Assembly (NCBI GenBank): GCA_910578995.1
Contig: CAJTSY010000124.1
Coordinates: forward strand, 1-11,397
Source: an uncultured Acetatifactor sp.
GTDB taxonomy: Bacteria; Bacillota; Clostridia; Lachnospirales; Lachnospiraceae
Reading direction: 5' to 3'
Length of the DNA stretch: 11,397 nucleotides
Shown here: piece by piece, positions 1 to 6,447 of the stretch
Layout: every line of letters begins with the position of its first letter
Position numbering within the stretch: the stretch's first letter is position 1
The notes under the pieces: model-generated
Told to the model about the DNA's origin: nothing
The model's database searches: none
Seen by the model: only the letters and a program-made list of their open reading frames with translations
Program-made: the position numbers and the translations under genes

Positions 1-1270
1 CCGTCATGTCCTCCTTCAGCATGTCGTAGAGCACTGTCAGCGCCATGGAGGTGTTCAGGTCGTCGCAGAGAGCCTCCTGGAATTTCTGTTTATAGACGGC
101 AAATTTCTCCCTGTCCACGGAGTTCCCCGCTGCCTCTCCTTCTCCGGATTGTGCCGTTTCCATGGAAAGCCCTATTTCCATGGAAAGCCCTATTTCCATG
201 GAACGCCCCACTTCCATGGAACGCCCCACTTCCATTTTCAGGCTGCCGATGCGTTTCACCAGCTTCTCATAGGCCGCTACCGTGTTGTCCAGTGTCTCAT
301 AGGAGAATTCCAGGGGCTTGCGGTAGTGGGACTGGAGGCAGAAAAAGCGGTATACCCTGGGGTCATAGCCCTTGGACTCCAACAGAGACAGCGTCAGGAA
401 TTCTCCCTTGGACTTGCTCATTTTGCCGGTCTTGTCCGTGAGATGATGCACATGGAACCAGTAATTGCACCATTTATGCCCCAGATAGGCCTCGCTCTGG
501 GCGATTTCATTGGTGTGGTGGGGGAAAATATTGTCCACGCCGCCGCAGTGGATATCCATGTATTCGCCCAGATGCTTCATACTGATGCAGGAGCATTCAA
601 TATGCCAACCGGGGTATCCCACTCCCCAGGGACTCTCCCATTTCAGGGCCTGGTCTTCAAACTTGGATTTGGTAAACCACAGCACAAAGTCGTTGCGGTT
701 TTTCTTGTTGGCATCCTCCTCCACATCCTCACGGACCCCCACCAGAAGCTCTTTCTCGCTCTGGGAGGAGAAGACATAGTAGTCTTCGAGTTTGGATGTA
801 TCGAAATACACATTGCCACCCGCCAGATAGGCATAGCCTTTTTCCAACAGCTTTTCCACCATATGGATGAACTCCGGAATGCAGTTTGTGGCGGGCTCCA
901 CCACGTCCGGCGTCTTGATATTCAGCTTTGCGCAGTCGCTGAAAAAAGCGTCCGTGTAAAACTTTGCGATCTCCATCACGGTCTTGTGCTCCCGCTTCGC
1001 GCCCTTGAGCATCTTATCCTCCCCGGTATCCGCATCGGAGGACAGATGCCCCACATCTGTGATATTCATAACGCGCTTCACGTCATACCCCATGTAGCGC
1101 AGGGCCTTCTCCAGCACATCCTCCTCGATATAGCTGCGCAGATTGCCGATATGGGCAAAATGGTAGACTGTGGGGCCGCAGGTGTACATGGCCACCTTCC
1201 CGTCCTCATTGGGGATGAAAGTCTCCACCTTCCTGTTCAGGGTGTTGTAAAACTGTAATCTGTTCTCCAT
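1..1270 (-). CDS. cysS: Cysteinyl-tRNA synthetase (3' end cut by window edge)
   Basis: Class I aminoacyl-tRNA synthetase that charges tRNA-Cys with cysteine in the cytoplasm. Translating the minus strand from the ATG at 1270 gives 423 residues, starting MENRLQFYNTLNRK, before the window ends; the family is usually about 465 residues, so roughly 40-50 C-terminal residues are missing. Visible signatures are MYTCGPTVY (Cys31), the HIGN form of the HIGH motif at 40-43, GWHIECS (Cys226) and PHHTNEIAQSE (His251, Glu255), which match the four zinc ligands known for this family, and KMSKS at 283-287. The start is supported by GGAGAGGAG four bases before ATG. It lies 78 bp downstream of cysE and is very probably co-transcribed from the T-box leader. 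An in-frame 18-bp tandem repeat encodes residues 346-375, between the KMSKS region and the C-terminal tRNA-binding part. All catalytic motifs are intact, so I expect an active enzyme. Confidence 0.97.
   Translation of the reverse strand, partial: MENRLQFYNTLNRKVETFIPNEDGKVAMYTCGPTVYHFAHIGNLRSYIEEDVLEKALRYMGYDVKRVMNITDVGHLSSDADTGEDKMLKGAKREHKTVMEIAKFYTDAFFSDCAKLNIKTPDVVEPATNCIPEFIHMVEKLLEKGYAYLAGGNVYFDTSKLEDYYVFSSQSEKELLVGVREDVEEDANKKNRNDFVLWFTKSKFEDQALKWESPWGVGYPGWHIECSCISMKHLGEYMDIHCGGVDNIFPHHTNEIAQSEAYLGHKWCNYWFHVHHLTDKTGKMSKSKGEFLTLSLLESKGYDPRVYRFFCLQSHYRKPLEFSYETLDNTVAAYEKLVKRIGSLKMEVGRSMEVGRSMEIGLSMEIGLSMETAQSGEGEAAGNSVDREKFAVYKQKFQEALCDDLNTSMALTVLYDMLKEDMT
146..235 (-). repeat. 18-bp tandem repeat, five units, inside cysS
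   Basis: Five consecutive 18-bp units each begin with ATGGAA on the minus strand, at 235, 217, 199, 181 and 163. Units 1 and 2 are identical (MEVGRS), units 3 and 4 are identical (MEIGLS), and unit 5 is diverged (METAQS). The paired identities suggest stepwise duplication. The reading frame is kept and the encoded segment is followed by a polar Gly/Glu-rich stretch, as expected of a surface loop. Confidence 0.95.
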
Positions 1271-1284
1271 TTTTCTCCTCTCCG

Positions 1285-1299
1285 CCCGCATGCAGCGGG
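1285..1299 (-). promoter_or_regulatory. Small hairpin just upstream of the cysS ribosome binding site
   Basis: CCCGC and GCGGG form a 5-bp GC stem with a 5-base loop in the cysE-cysS gap. It ends one base before the cysS Shine-Dalgarno run (1275-1283 on the plus strand). No T-tract follows, so it is not a terminator. It could stabilise a processed cysS mRNA or tune translation; that is inference. Confidence 0.35.
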
Positions 1300-1348
1300 A
1301 CTGTTTCTGAATCTGTTTTGTCACTATTTCCGGCGGCATAAAAACCCG

Positions 1349-2020
1349 TTATCCCTTCTGTTCCTTCAGCGCCTTCAGCTGCCGCTCCAGTTCCAGAACC
1401 CGGTTCACAAGCTCCGAATTGGACCGCTGCAGTCCGGCAATATCCTCCTTCACCGGATCCGGCAGATCGGTCTGGTTCATTGTCTCCTGGGGCAGGGCCA
1501 TATTGTTCCGCTTCACTACCCGCCCCGGCACGCCCACCACCGTGGAACCGGAGGGCACCTCGCTTAAAACCACGCTTCCCGCGCCGATCTTGGAATTATC
1601 CCCAATGGTAAAGGAGCCCAGTACCTTGGCTCCGGCGCTGATCATCACATTGTTTCCGATGGTGGGATGGCGCTTTCCGTGCTCCTTGCCGGTTCCCCCC
1701 AGGGTTACCCCCTGATACAGGGTCACATTGTCCCCGATAATGGTGGTCTCCCCGATAATGACCCCATTGCCGTGGTCAATGAAAAATCCCTTTCCGATCT
1801 TTGCGCCGGGATGAATCTCGATGCCCGTCTTGCGCACCCCTCTCTGGGAAACCCACCTGGCCCAGAAATAATGGCCCTTCCGGTATAGTTTGTGGGCAAT
1901 CCGGTAATGGATCATCACTTTAAAGCTTGGATACAGAAAAACCTCCATGGCGGAATGAATGGCCGGATCCCGCTCCCTGACAATCCGGATTTCTTCCGTG
2001 ATATTGCTGATGACTCCCAT
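1349..2020 (-). CDS. cysE: Serine O-acetyltransferase (short, EpsC-like form)
   Basis: Transfers acetyl from acetyl-CoA to L-serine to make O-acetylserine, the first step of cysteine synthesis. The 223-residue protein has a short N-terminal helical part (about 1-60) and then a left-handed beta-helix of hexapeptide repeats (about 65-170). Key residues are in GIEIHPGAKIGKGFFIDHGN, with catalytic His83 after Asp82, and in VTLGGTGKEHGKRHPTIG. Glu68 sits where E. coli CysE has the Asp of DIHP. It lacks the long N-terminal domain of enterobacterial CysE, as Gram-positive enzymes commonly do. After the core, residues about 172-223 form a hydrophilic tail with a heptad-like helix (about 190-221, SELVNRVLELERQLKALK) instead of the short Ile-ended tail that docks into CysK in other species. 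The start ATG follows AGGAAGTGG at workable spacing. It is the first gene behind the Cys T-box and is followed by cysS. Confidence 0.96.
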   Translation of the reverse strand: MGVISNITEEIRIVRERDPAIHSAMEVFLYPSFKVMIHYRIAHKLYRKGHYFWARWVSQRGVRKTGIEIHPGAKIGKGFFIDHGNGVIIGETTIIGDNVTLYQGVTLGGTGKEHGKRHPTIGNNVMISAGAKVLGSFTIGDNSKIGAGSVVLSEVPSGSTVVGVPGRVVKRNNMALPQETMNQTDLPDPVKEDIAGLQRSNSELVNRVLELERQLKALKEQKG

Positions 2021-2072
2021 ACAACCACTTCCTATTCTATCCTATTCATGCTTCAAGACTTTTACAGAAAAG

Positions 2073-2115
2073 AAAAACGCGGCAAATTCATCCCTAGAGA
2101 CGAATTTATCCGCGG
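2073..2115 (-). terminator. Intrinsic terminator of the T-box (attenuator)
   Basis: On the minus strand CGCGG pairs with CCGCG and, after a small internal bulge, AAATTCGTC pairs with GATGAATTT. The loop is short and a T-run follows (2077-2073). The 5' arm overlaps the last bases of the T-box, so forming the antiterminator excludes this hairpin, which is the standard T-box switch. Confidence 0.93.
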
Positions 2116-2504
2116 TTCCACTCTGTTTAAGGGCTTAACAGCCCCTCCCTCAATGCGCTTAACGCACGCCTGCGAATCTGCCTACTCCTCCCCTGCCCGC
2201 AGTCCCCGGTACATTCGTCCTCAGCTAATGGGATGTGAATGTCCTGGTGTACTGGAACAGTATGCGCAATGGGTGAATTTCCCTGTAGAAATCCCTGCCA
2301 CTCCATCCTTCGGCAGACCTGCTCCCGGATGCACTTCCTCTTCCCCCGGCGGGGGCTGCTTCCAGCTTTTAACAGCCCTTCTCTGGCGCCTTGCCGGAAC
2401 GAAAGGCCCTGGGGCGCTTCCATTCCTCGGAAAAGTACTCTCTCCGTTCTCTGCATTTGACTTTTGATTATAAAACTTTCCCGGAAACGCCTTGGGCATT
2501 CCCT
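2073..2504 (-). ncRNA. T-box riboswitch leader, tRNA-Cys specific, controlling cysE-cysS
   Basis: This leader RNA binds tRNA-Cys and senses its charging state, allowing read-through into cysE-cysS when the tRNA is uncharged. The minus strand carries the conserved T-box AGAGTGGAACCGCGG (2124-2110), immediately followed by an intrinsic terminator. Upstream, CGGA and UCCG pair to close a specifier loop with GAGAGUA on the 5' side and GAAGUGCA on the 3' side. This is the AGUA/GAA S-turn arrangement, with specifier UGC (2333-2331, a Cys codon) followed by a purine. Above it, CUUUUCC pairs with GGGGAAGAG, and GGGCUG/CAGCCC forms part of the distal stem I arm. About 205 nt separate the specifier from the T-box, which leaves room for stems II and III. 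The leader is long, roughly 480 nt from the predicted transcription start to the cysE ATG. Confidence 0.94.
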
Positions 2505-2510
2505 TATAAC

Positions 2511-2539
2511 AGAATATGCAAAAAAAGAGATTCTGTCAA
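2511..2539 (-). promoter_or_regulatory. Sigma-A-type promoter of the cysE-cysS operon
   Basis: A perfect -35 box TTGACA (2539-2534) and a -10 box TATTCT (2516-2511) are separated by 17 bases on the minus strand. Predicted transcription start is near 2504. The promoter lies just past the terminator hairpin at 2560-2590 and just before the T-box leader. Confidence 0.85.
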
Positions 2540-2559
2540 TGATTTTTAAGGCATTTTTC

Positions 2560-2590
2560 AAAAAACCGTGAACACAAAGTTACTGTTCAC
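2560..2590 (-). terminator. Probable rho-independent terminator downstream of ispF
   Basis: On the minus strand GTGAACA and TGTTCAC form a perfect 7-bp stem with a 9-base loop, followed by GG and six T (2565-2560). It is the only hairpin with a T-tract between ispF and the cysE promoter, so it probably ends the ispF transcript about 290 nt after the stop codon. The stem is only moderately GC-rich. Confidence 0.6.
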
Positions 2591-2722
2591 TCAGTGCCTC
2601 CGCGAGGATTTTCGTGCGCACTATGCACGGACAATCCCAAGCAACTCATTAAGTTGCTTTGACAGAAGAGGCCAAAATAAGCGTACTTTGCTCAATTCAT
2701 GACAATAGAGTTCTGTACTTGA

Positions 2723-2756
2723 ATTCTATCATAGAATCCCAAAAGGATTCTATGAT
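2723..2756. repeat. Perfect 12-bp inverted repeat with a third overlapping arm
   Basis: ATCATAGAATCC (2728-2739) and GGATTCTATGAT (2745-2756) form a perfect hairpin with a 5-base loop. The first arm also overlaps a second palindrome, ATTCTAT/ATAGAAT (2723-2729, 2731-2737), around a single C. No T-tract follows on either strand, so a terminator is unlikely. Confidence 0.8.
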
Positions 2757-2876
2757 CAAAAGTATATTGTATGTGAGCATCTTGTTGCTGTGAACGGTGA
2801 ATCCGTGAGCAGTAACAACACAAAGCCGTGAGCAGTAACCGCAAAACTGCCGCGCACAGCTGACGGAAAACAATTT

Positions 2877-3422
2877 TTAGACACGTTCCAACTTCGGACA
2901 CCCGCCGCAGCCTCCGCAGTCCTTCTGGACGGCTCCGGCTCCCAGGTCAAAGGGCGAGGCCAGCAGGCAGACGACCTGGGCGGAAATCCCCTGGCCGCTT
3001 CCTGTAAAGCCAAGCCCCTCCTCCGTGGTGGCCTTCACATTCACATGATCCGTATCCAGACCCAGTACCCGGGCAATGTTTTCCCGCATGGTATCAATAT
3101 AAGGACGCATTTTAGGCGCCTGGGCGATAATGGTGGCATCAATATTTTCAATAAAAAATCCCTTTTCCAACAAAAGAGCCCCCACCTTCTCAAGCAGTAC
3201 CACGGAGGAAATCCCCTCATAGGCCGGATCGCTGTCCGGAAAATGCTTCCCGATATCCCCCAGAGCCGCCGCCCCCAGCAGGGCATCCATCACGGCATGG
3301 AGGAGGACGTCCGCATCCGAATGCCCCAACAGCCCCTTTTCATAGGGAATTTCCACCCCTCCCAGGATAAGCTTCCGATTCTCTGCAAGTTTATGAACAT
3401 CATATCCCGTTCCGATTCTCAT
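2877..3422 (-). CDS. ispF: 2-C-methyl-D-erythritol 2,4-cyclodiphosphate synthase with Cys-rich C-terminal tail
   Basis: Cytoplasmic enzyme of the MEP isoprenoid pathway: it converts CDP-methylerythritol 2-phosphate to methylerythritol cyclodiphosphate with release of CMP. The start MRIGTGYDVHKL gives the metal ligands Asp8 and His10, His42 lies in GHSDADVLLHAVMDALLG, and KATTEEGLGFTG (130-141) is the conserved nucleotide-site segment. The core ends normally at about residue 154 (ISAQVVCLL). The family is typically about 157-160 residues; here 181, because of a tail of about 27 residues with Cys169, Cys172 and Cys175 in CGGCGGC. The ATG at 3422 follows AGGGG by ten bases and lies about 23 bp after the helicase stop, suggesting co-transcription. 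No ispD is fused or adjacent. Confidence 0.96.
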   Translation of the reverse strand: MRIGTGYDVHKLAENRKLILGGVEIPYEKGLLGHSDADVLLHAVMDALLGAAALGDIGKHFPDSDPAYEGISSVVLLEKVGALLLEKGFFIENIDATIIAQAPKMRPYIDTMRENIARVLGLDTDHVNVKATTEEGLGFTGSGQGISAQVVCLLASPFDLGAGAVQKDCGGCGGCPKLERV

Positions 3423-3445
3423 ACCGCGCTAACCCCTGTAGCTCC

Positions 3446-5719
3446 TTACTTCTTCTTTTTCTTTTTGGGAAAGGAAAATGCCAGGCCCTTATCGCTGCCG
3501 TCCATCCTCACATCCCAAACCCGGGCGGAACGTGCTTCCTCCCGCCCCCTTTTTTTACGCTTCTCTTCTTTTTCACGCTTCCGGCGGCTGTCACAGGTCT
3601 CCCCTGTCTCGCGCCTACGTCGGCTGTCACGGTCATTTTCCTGCTCGTACCTGCGGCGGCCGCGCTCTTCCCCTGAACCGTACCCGGTCTTCTCCTCTTC
3701 CTTCCTGCGGGAATCACGGAAGCCGTCTCCCTGTTCCCTCCGGAAATCGCGCTCCTCCTCACGACTGCGCCTGCGGCCTTCCTCCGCGTCCCTCCTGCGG
3801 GAATCACGGAAGCCGTCTCCTTCGCGTTCCCTGCGGGGATCGCGCTCTTCCTCACGTCTGCTTCTGCGGCGGCCCTCTCCGCCCTCGTCACGTCTGCTTC
3901 TGCGGCGGTCTTCCCTGCCCTCATCACGTCCGCGCCTGCGACGGCTGTCACGCCCGTCCCGGCCTCTCTTATCGCCAAAGCGTGAGCTTCTGGCCTCATA
4001 ATCGTCTACCGCAATCTCCGGCCCCCTGTCTCCGATCTCCATCTTCAGCATGGCTGCGGCCAGATCCATAATATCGCATTCTTCCGAATCCAGTTTCCTC
4101 TGGATGTAACTTTTCATCAGCTCGATGTCTTCATGCTCATGCAGTTCCCAGGCCCGGCTCAGATATTTATCTGCCTTCGCCTTCAGCACCTTGGAGGCAC
4201 CCGGCAGTTTCTTCTCCTCAATGGTGGTCTTGCAGAAACGCTCTATCTGGCGGATACGGAAAATCTCCTTCCCGCTCACAAAAGTAAACGAACGCCCGGT
4301 CCTGCCCGCACGCCCGGTCCTGCCGATCCGGTGCACATAATATTCATTGTCCTGGGGCAGGTCGTAGTTGATAACCACTTCCACATTGTCCACGTCGATT
4401 CCCCGGGCCGCCACATCCGTGGCAATCAGGATATTTGCGCTTCCGTTCCGGAACCGTCCCATGGCCACATCCCTCAGGTGCTGGGACATGTCGCCGTGCA
4501 GCCCCTCCGCCAGGAAACCTGCTTTCTTCAGCACCTCCGCCAGCTCGTCCACCTTAATCTTCGTATTGCAGAAAATCAGACACAGCTTTGGCTGGTAATA
4601 CTCCAACAGACGGACACAGGCCGCATCCTTGTCCTGGCTCTTCACCTTGTAATATCTCTGGGACACCAGGGGAATCGTCAGCTCCTTCGCCGCCACCCTC
4701 ACAAGCCTGGCATTCTTCTGGAAGCGGTCCGCTATGTCCAGGATAGGCTTGGGCATGGTGGCGGAAAACAGGGCTGTCTGGTGCTCGCCCGGAATCTCCC
4801 CCAGAATCAGCTCCATGTCCTCCCGGAATCCCATATCCAGCATCTCGTCCGCCTCATCCAGTACCACCATGTTCACATGGTCCAGTTTGATGGTATGGCG
4901 GCGCATATGGTCCATCACGCGTCCGGGCGTACCCACAATGATCTGGGTGCCCTTCAGCCCGTTAATCTGCCTGCGTATCTCCTGTCCCCCGTAAACCGGA
5001 AGCACCTTGATGCCATGCATGTACTTTGCAATACTTCGGATCTCATCCGCCGCCTGCATCGCCAGCTCCCTGGTGGGGCAGAGAATGATGGTCTGCAGGC
5101 TCCGAAGCTCCGGATCTATCTTCTGCAGGGCCGGAATGGCAAAAGCCGCAGTCTTTCCCGTTCCTGTCTGGGCCTGGCCGATAATATCCTCCCCCTCCAA
5201 CAGATAGGGAATGGCCTGTACCTGGATAGGGGTCAGCTTCTCAAATCCCATCTCCCTTACCGCCCTTACAATGCGCTCATCCAAAAGCGGCTCTATGACG
5301 GCCAGGCTGTCCGGATCTGTATCCTCCTCCGGTCCGTTTTCCTCGTCCTCGCCGGGGCTTTCTCCGTCTCCCGTCTCCCCTGAAACCTCTTCTGCCGTGA
5401 AACGCTTTTCTTTCCCCAAATCCTTTCTCTCCGAAAACTGCTTCTCTTCCGTGAAATCCCTCTCCTGGAAAAGCTTTTCATTCTCCCCGGTATATTCTTC
5501 CCCGGAGACATCCTGCTCCATCCCGGCGGCTTTCCCTTCCTGCTGCGCGCTTCCCACCTGAGCCATACCTCTGTACATTTCCCACATCTTTACTTCCAAA
5601 TCTGACATTTTCACCTTCTCCATGTTCTCTTCTGTCCGCCCCCTGTCCTGGGCTTCATCCCGGCTTACCAGTCCAGCCGTCCCTGCCATTCTTTCCTGTC
5701 CTGACTCCGTCATCCTCAC
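3446..5719 (-). CDS. DEAD-box ATP-dependent RNA helicase (CshA/DeaD type)
   Basis: ATP-driven RNA remodelling enzyme of the kind used in ribosome assembly, cold adaptation and mRNA decay. Numbered from the GTG at 5719 (757 residues), it shows the Q motif GFEKLTPIQVQAI (158-170), AQTGTGKT (183-190), PTRELA (215-220), TPGR (264-267), DEAD (288-291), SAT (319-321) and HRIGRTGR (463-470). Residues about 480-575 resemble the region that follows the core in CshA-like helicases. Residues 1-140 are a low-complexity, mostly acidic extension. From about 580 the tail is rich in Arg, Asp and Glu with internal duplications, and it ends in six Lys. The start is uncertain: GTG 5719 and ATG 5713 lack a good Shine-Dalgarno, while ATG 5608 (MSDLEVK, 720 residues) follows GGAGAAGGTG and may be the true one. 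ispF follows after about 23 bp. The symbol is left empty because cshA versus deaD cannot be settled here. Confidence 0.95.
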   Translation of the reverse strand: MRMTESGQERMAGTAGLVSRDEAQDRGRTEENMEKVKMSDLEVKMWEMYRGMAQVGSAQQEGKAAGMEQDVSGEEYTGENEKLFQERDFTEEKQFSERKDLGKEKRFTAEEVSGETGDGESPGEDEENGPEEDTDPDSLAVIEPLLDERIVRAVREMGFEKLTPIQVQAIPYLLEGEDIIGQAQTGTGKTAAFAIPALQKIDPELRSLQTIILCPTRELAMQAADEIRSIAKYMHGIKVLPVYGGQEIRRQINGLKGTQIIVGTPGRVMDHMRRHTIKLDHVNMVVLDEADEMLDMGFREDMELILGEIPGEHQTALFSATMPKPILDIADRFQKNARLVRVAAKELTIPLVSQRYYKVKSQDKDAACVRLLEYYQPKLCLIFCNTKIKVDELAEVLKKAGFLAEGLHGDMSQHLRDVAMGRFRNGSANILIATDVAARGIDVDNVEVVINYDLPQDNEYYVHRIGRTGRAGRTGRSFTFVSGKEIFRIRQIERFCKTTIEEKKLPGASKVLKAKADKYLSRAWELHEHEDIELMKSYIQRKLDSEECDIMDLAAAMLKMEIGDRGPEIAVDDYEARSSRFGDKRGRDGRDSRRRRGRDEGREDRRRSRRDEGGEGRRRSRREEERDPRREREGDGFRDSRRRDAEEGRRRSREEERDFRREQGDGFRDSRRKEEEKTGYGSGEERGRRRYEQENDRDSRRRRETGETCDSRRKREKEEKRKKRGREEARSARVWDVRMDGSDKGLAFSFPKKKKKK
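3703..3908 (-). repeat. Internal duplications in the Arg-rich helicase tail
   Basis: A 28-base block is identical at 3703-3730 and 3793-3820, a 90-bp period. It encodes the repeated GDGFRDSRR segment within a 30-residue repeat unit. A 21-base block is identical at 3852-3872 and 3888-3908, a 36-bp period, encoding repeated RRRSRR. Both periods keep the frame, so the basic tail has grown by duplication. Confidence 0.85.
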
Positions 5720-5848
5720 ACTCTCTGTACTCTCGTCTTCCTTTCCTTACTCAGGAACTGTCGTGGTTCAGTTTACCCTGTTCCGCCTGTTTCCCTGCCC
5801 ACACCGCCATAAATTCAGCGACACGGCCCGCTGCGCCGTAACAGTTTC

Positions 5849-6322
5849 CTAACGTAAAATCGTCTCCATCCCTGTCTTCTGAGGCACCAGCCCGCATTTC
5901 TCATAGAACCTTTTGGCCCCGGGATTACATTCCCAGACATTCAGCGTCACATTATAGCAGTCCTCTCTTCTGGCAAAATCCAGAACATACTCATACAGCC
6001 GCCTGCCTATCTTCTGTCCCCTGGAAGCCTCATCCACACACAGATCGTCAATGTACAGAGTTTTAATATCCGTCAGTATATTGTCATCCGGATGCCGCCG
6101 GAATATACAGAATGCATAGCCCAATACATTCCCTTCCTCATCCCTTGCCACAAACACCGGCTTCCCGTCGTCACGCAAAATCTCCAGAAGTTCCCCGTCC
6201 GTATATTTTTTTACATTACCCTTGAACAGATCCGGCCTGCCGTTGTGGTGCACCGTCAGTACCTGGCAGAGCAGCCTGTTAATTCCCGCCATATCCCGTT
6301 CCTGCGCCCTTGCAATCTCCAT
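5849..6322 (-). CDS. GNAT-family N-acetyltransferase
   Basis: Small cytoplasmic acetyl-CoA-dependent acyltransferase of 157 residues, a normal length for a single GNAT domain. Acetyl-CoA binding motif A is seen as LYIDDLCVDEASRGQKIGRRLYEYV (89-113, with RGQKIG at 101-106). The following motif has NVWECNPGAKRFYEKCGLV (128-146), typical of the GNAT C-terminal half. The acceptor substrate cannot be deduced. I chose the ATG at 6322 because GGAAGGAGG lies five bases upstream; a TTG at 6355 would add 11 residues but has no ribosome binding site. Downstream, 129 bp separate it from the longest helicase reading frame, with no clear terminator or promoter between them. Confidence 0.9.
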   Translation of the reverse strand: MEIARAQERDMAGINRLLCQVLTVHHNGRPDLFKGNVKKYTDGELLEILRDDGKPVFVARDEEGNVLGYAFCIFRRHPDDNILTDIKTLYIDDLCVDEASRGQKIGRRLYEYVLDFARREDCYNVTLNVWECNPGAKRFYEKCGLVPQKTGMETILR

Positions 6323-6349
6323 TGCTTCCTCCTTCCGGCCGTCGCGCCT

Positions 6350-6380
6350 GATCAAAAATAAAAACCTGAAAACCCTTCAG
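6350..6380 (-). terminator. Weak terminator-like hairpin in the GNAT gene leader
   Basis: On the minus strand CTGAA (6380-6376) pairs with TTCAG (6370-6366), followed by G and a T-rich run broken by one A. The stem is only five pairs and mostly A/U. It could be a weak terminator or attenuator ahead of the GNAT gene, or have no function. Confidence 0.25.
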
Positions 6381-6428
6381 AACTGAACAAAACCCGGATT
6401 CTTACGGCATTCAGGAGTGCCGCCATTG

Positions 6429-6434
6429 ATATTA
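6429..6434 (-). promoter_or_regulatory. Possible extended -10 promoter for the GNAT gene
   Basis: The minus strand reads TGG-TAATAT, an extended -10 pattern, about 105 bases before the GNAT start and just after the A/T-flanked hairpin that follows the YfhO gene. No good -35 box is found at standard spacing (TTCCTT at 17 bases), so support is weak. Confidence 0.35.
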
Positions 6435-6447
6435 CCACATATAATCC

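Larger units (their letters stand above)
2560..2842. repeat. Gene-free stretch of clustered inverted and direct repeats (REP- or MITE-like)
   Basis: No credible gene lies here. Structures seen, left to right: GTGAACA/TGTTCAC (2568-2574, 2584-2590); CCTC/GAGG (2597-2600, 2604-2607); a nested hairpin with GGATT/AATCC outside (2606-2610, 2633-2637) and CGTGC/GCACG inside (2613-2617, 2625-2629); AAGCAACT/AGTTGCTT (2639-2646, 2652-2659); a perfect 12-bp inverted repeat (2728-2739, 2745-2756); and the direct repeat CCGTGAGCAGTAAC at 2803-2816 and 2826-2839. GTTACTGTTCAC at the left (2579-2590) is an 11/12 inverted match to GTGAGCAGTAAC at the right, like terminal inverted repeats. No transposase is present. 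Whether it is a dispersed element cannot be told from one copy. Confidence 0.6.

Noticed and set aside
149..1258. 369-residue open frame on the plus strand
   Set aside because: It is antisense to cysS. The minus strand carries all CysRS motifs, and the repetitive start of this frame is only the complement of the 18-bp repeat.
2127..2561. 144-residue open frame on the minus strand (and a 191-residue plus-strand frame at 1892-2467)
   Set aside because: Both lie over the T-box leader and its promoter. They lack a ribosome binding site and family motifs, and the RNA structure explains the sequence.
2877..2960. Frameshift as the cause of the IspF tail
   Set aside because: The reading frame is continuous from the conserved ISAQVVCLL end through the tail to a TAA stop, and the tail has ordered Cys spacing. 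I see no broken downstream gene, so an authentic extension is more likely.
3045..5383. Long plus-strand open frames of 318 and 416 residues opposite ispF and the helicase
   Set aside because: They are shadows of genes with clear catalytic motifs. The Ser/Arg-rich composition of the first is the complement of the helicase tail.
5720..5848. Promoter or terminator between the GNAT gene and the helicase
   Set aside because: No convincing -35/-10 pair and no hairpin with a T-tract could be found on the minus strand here.
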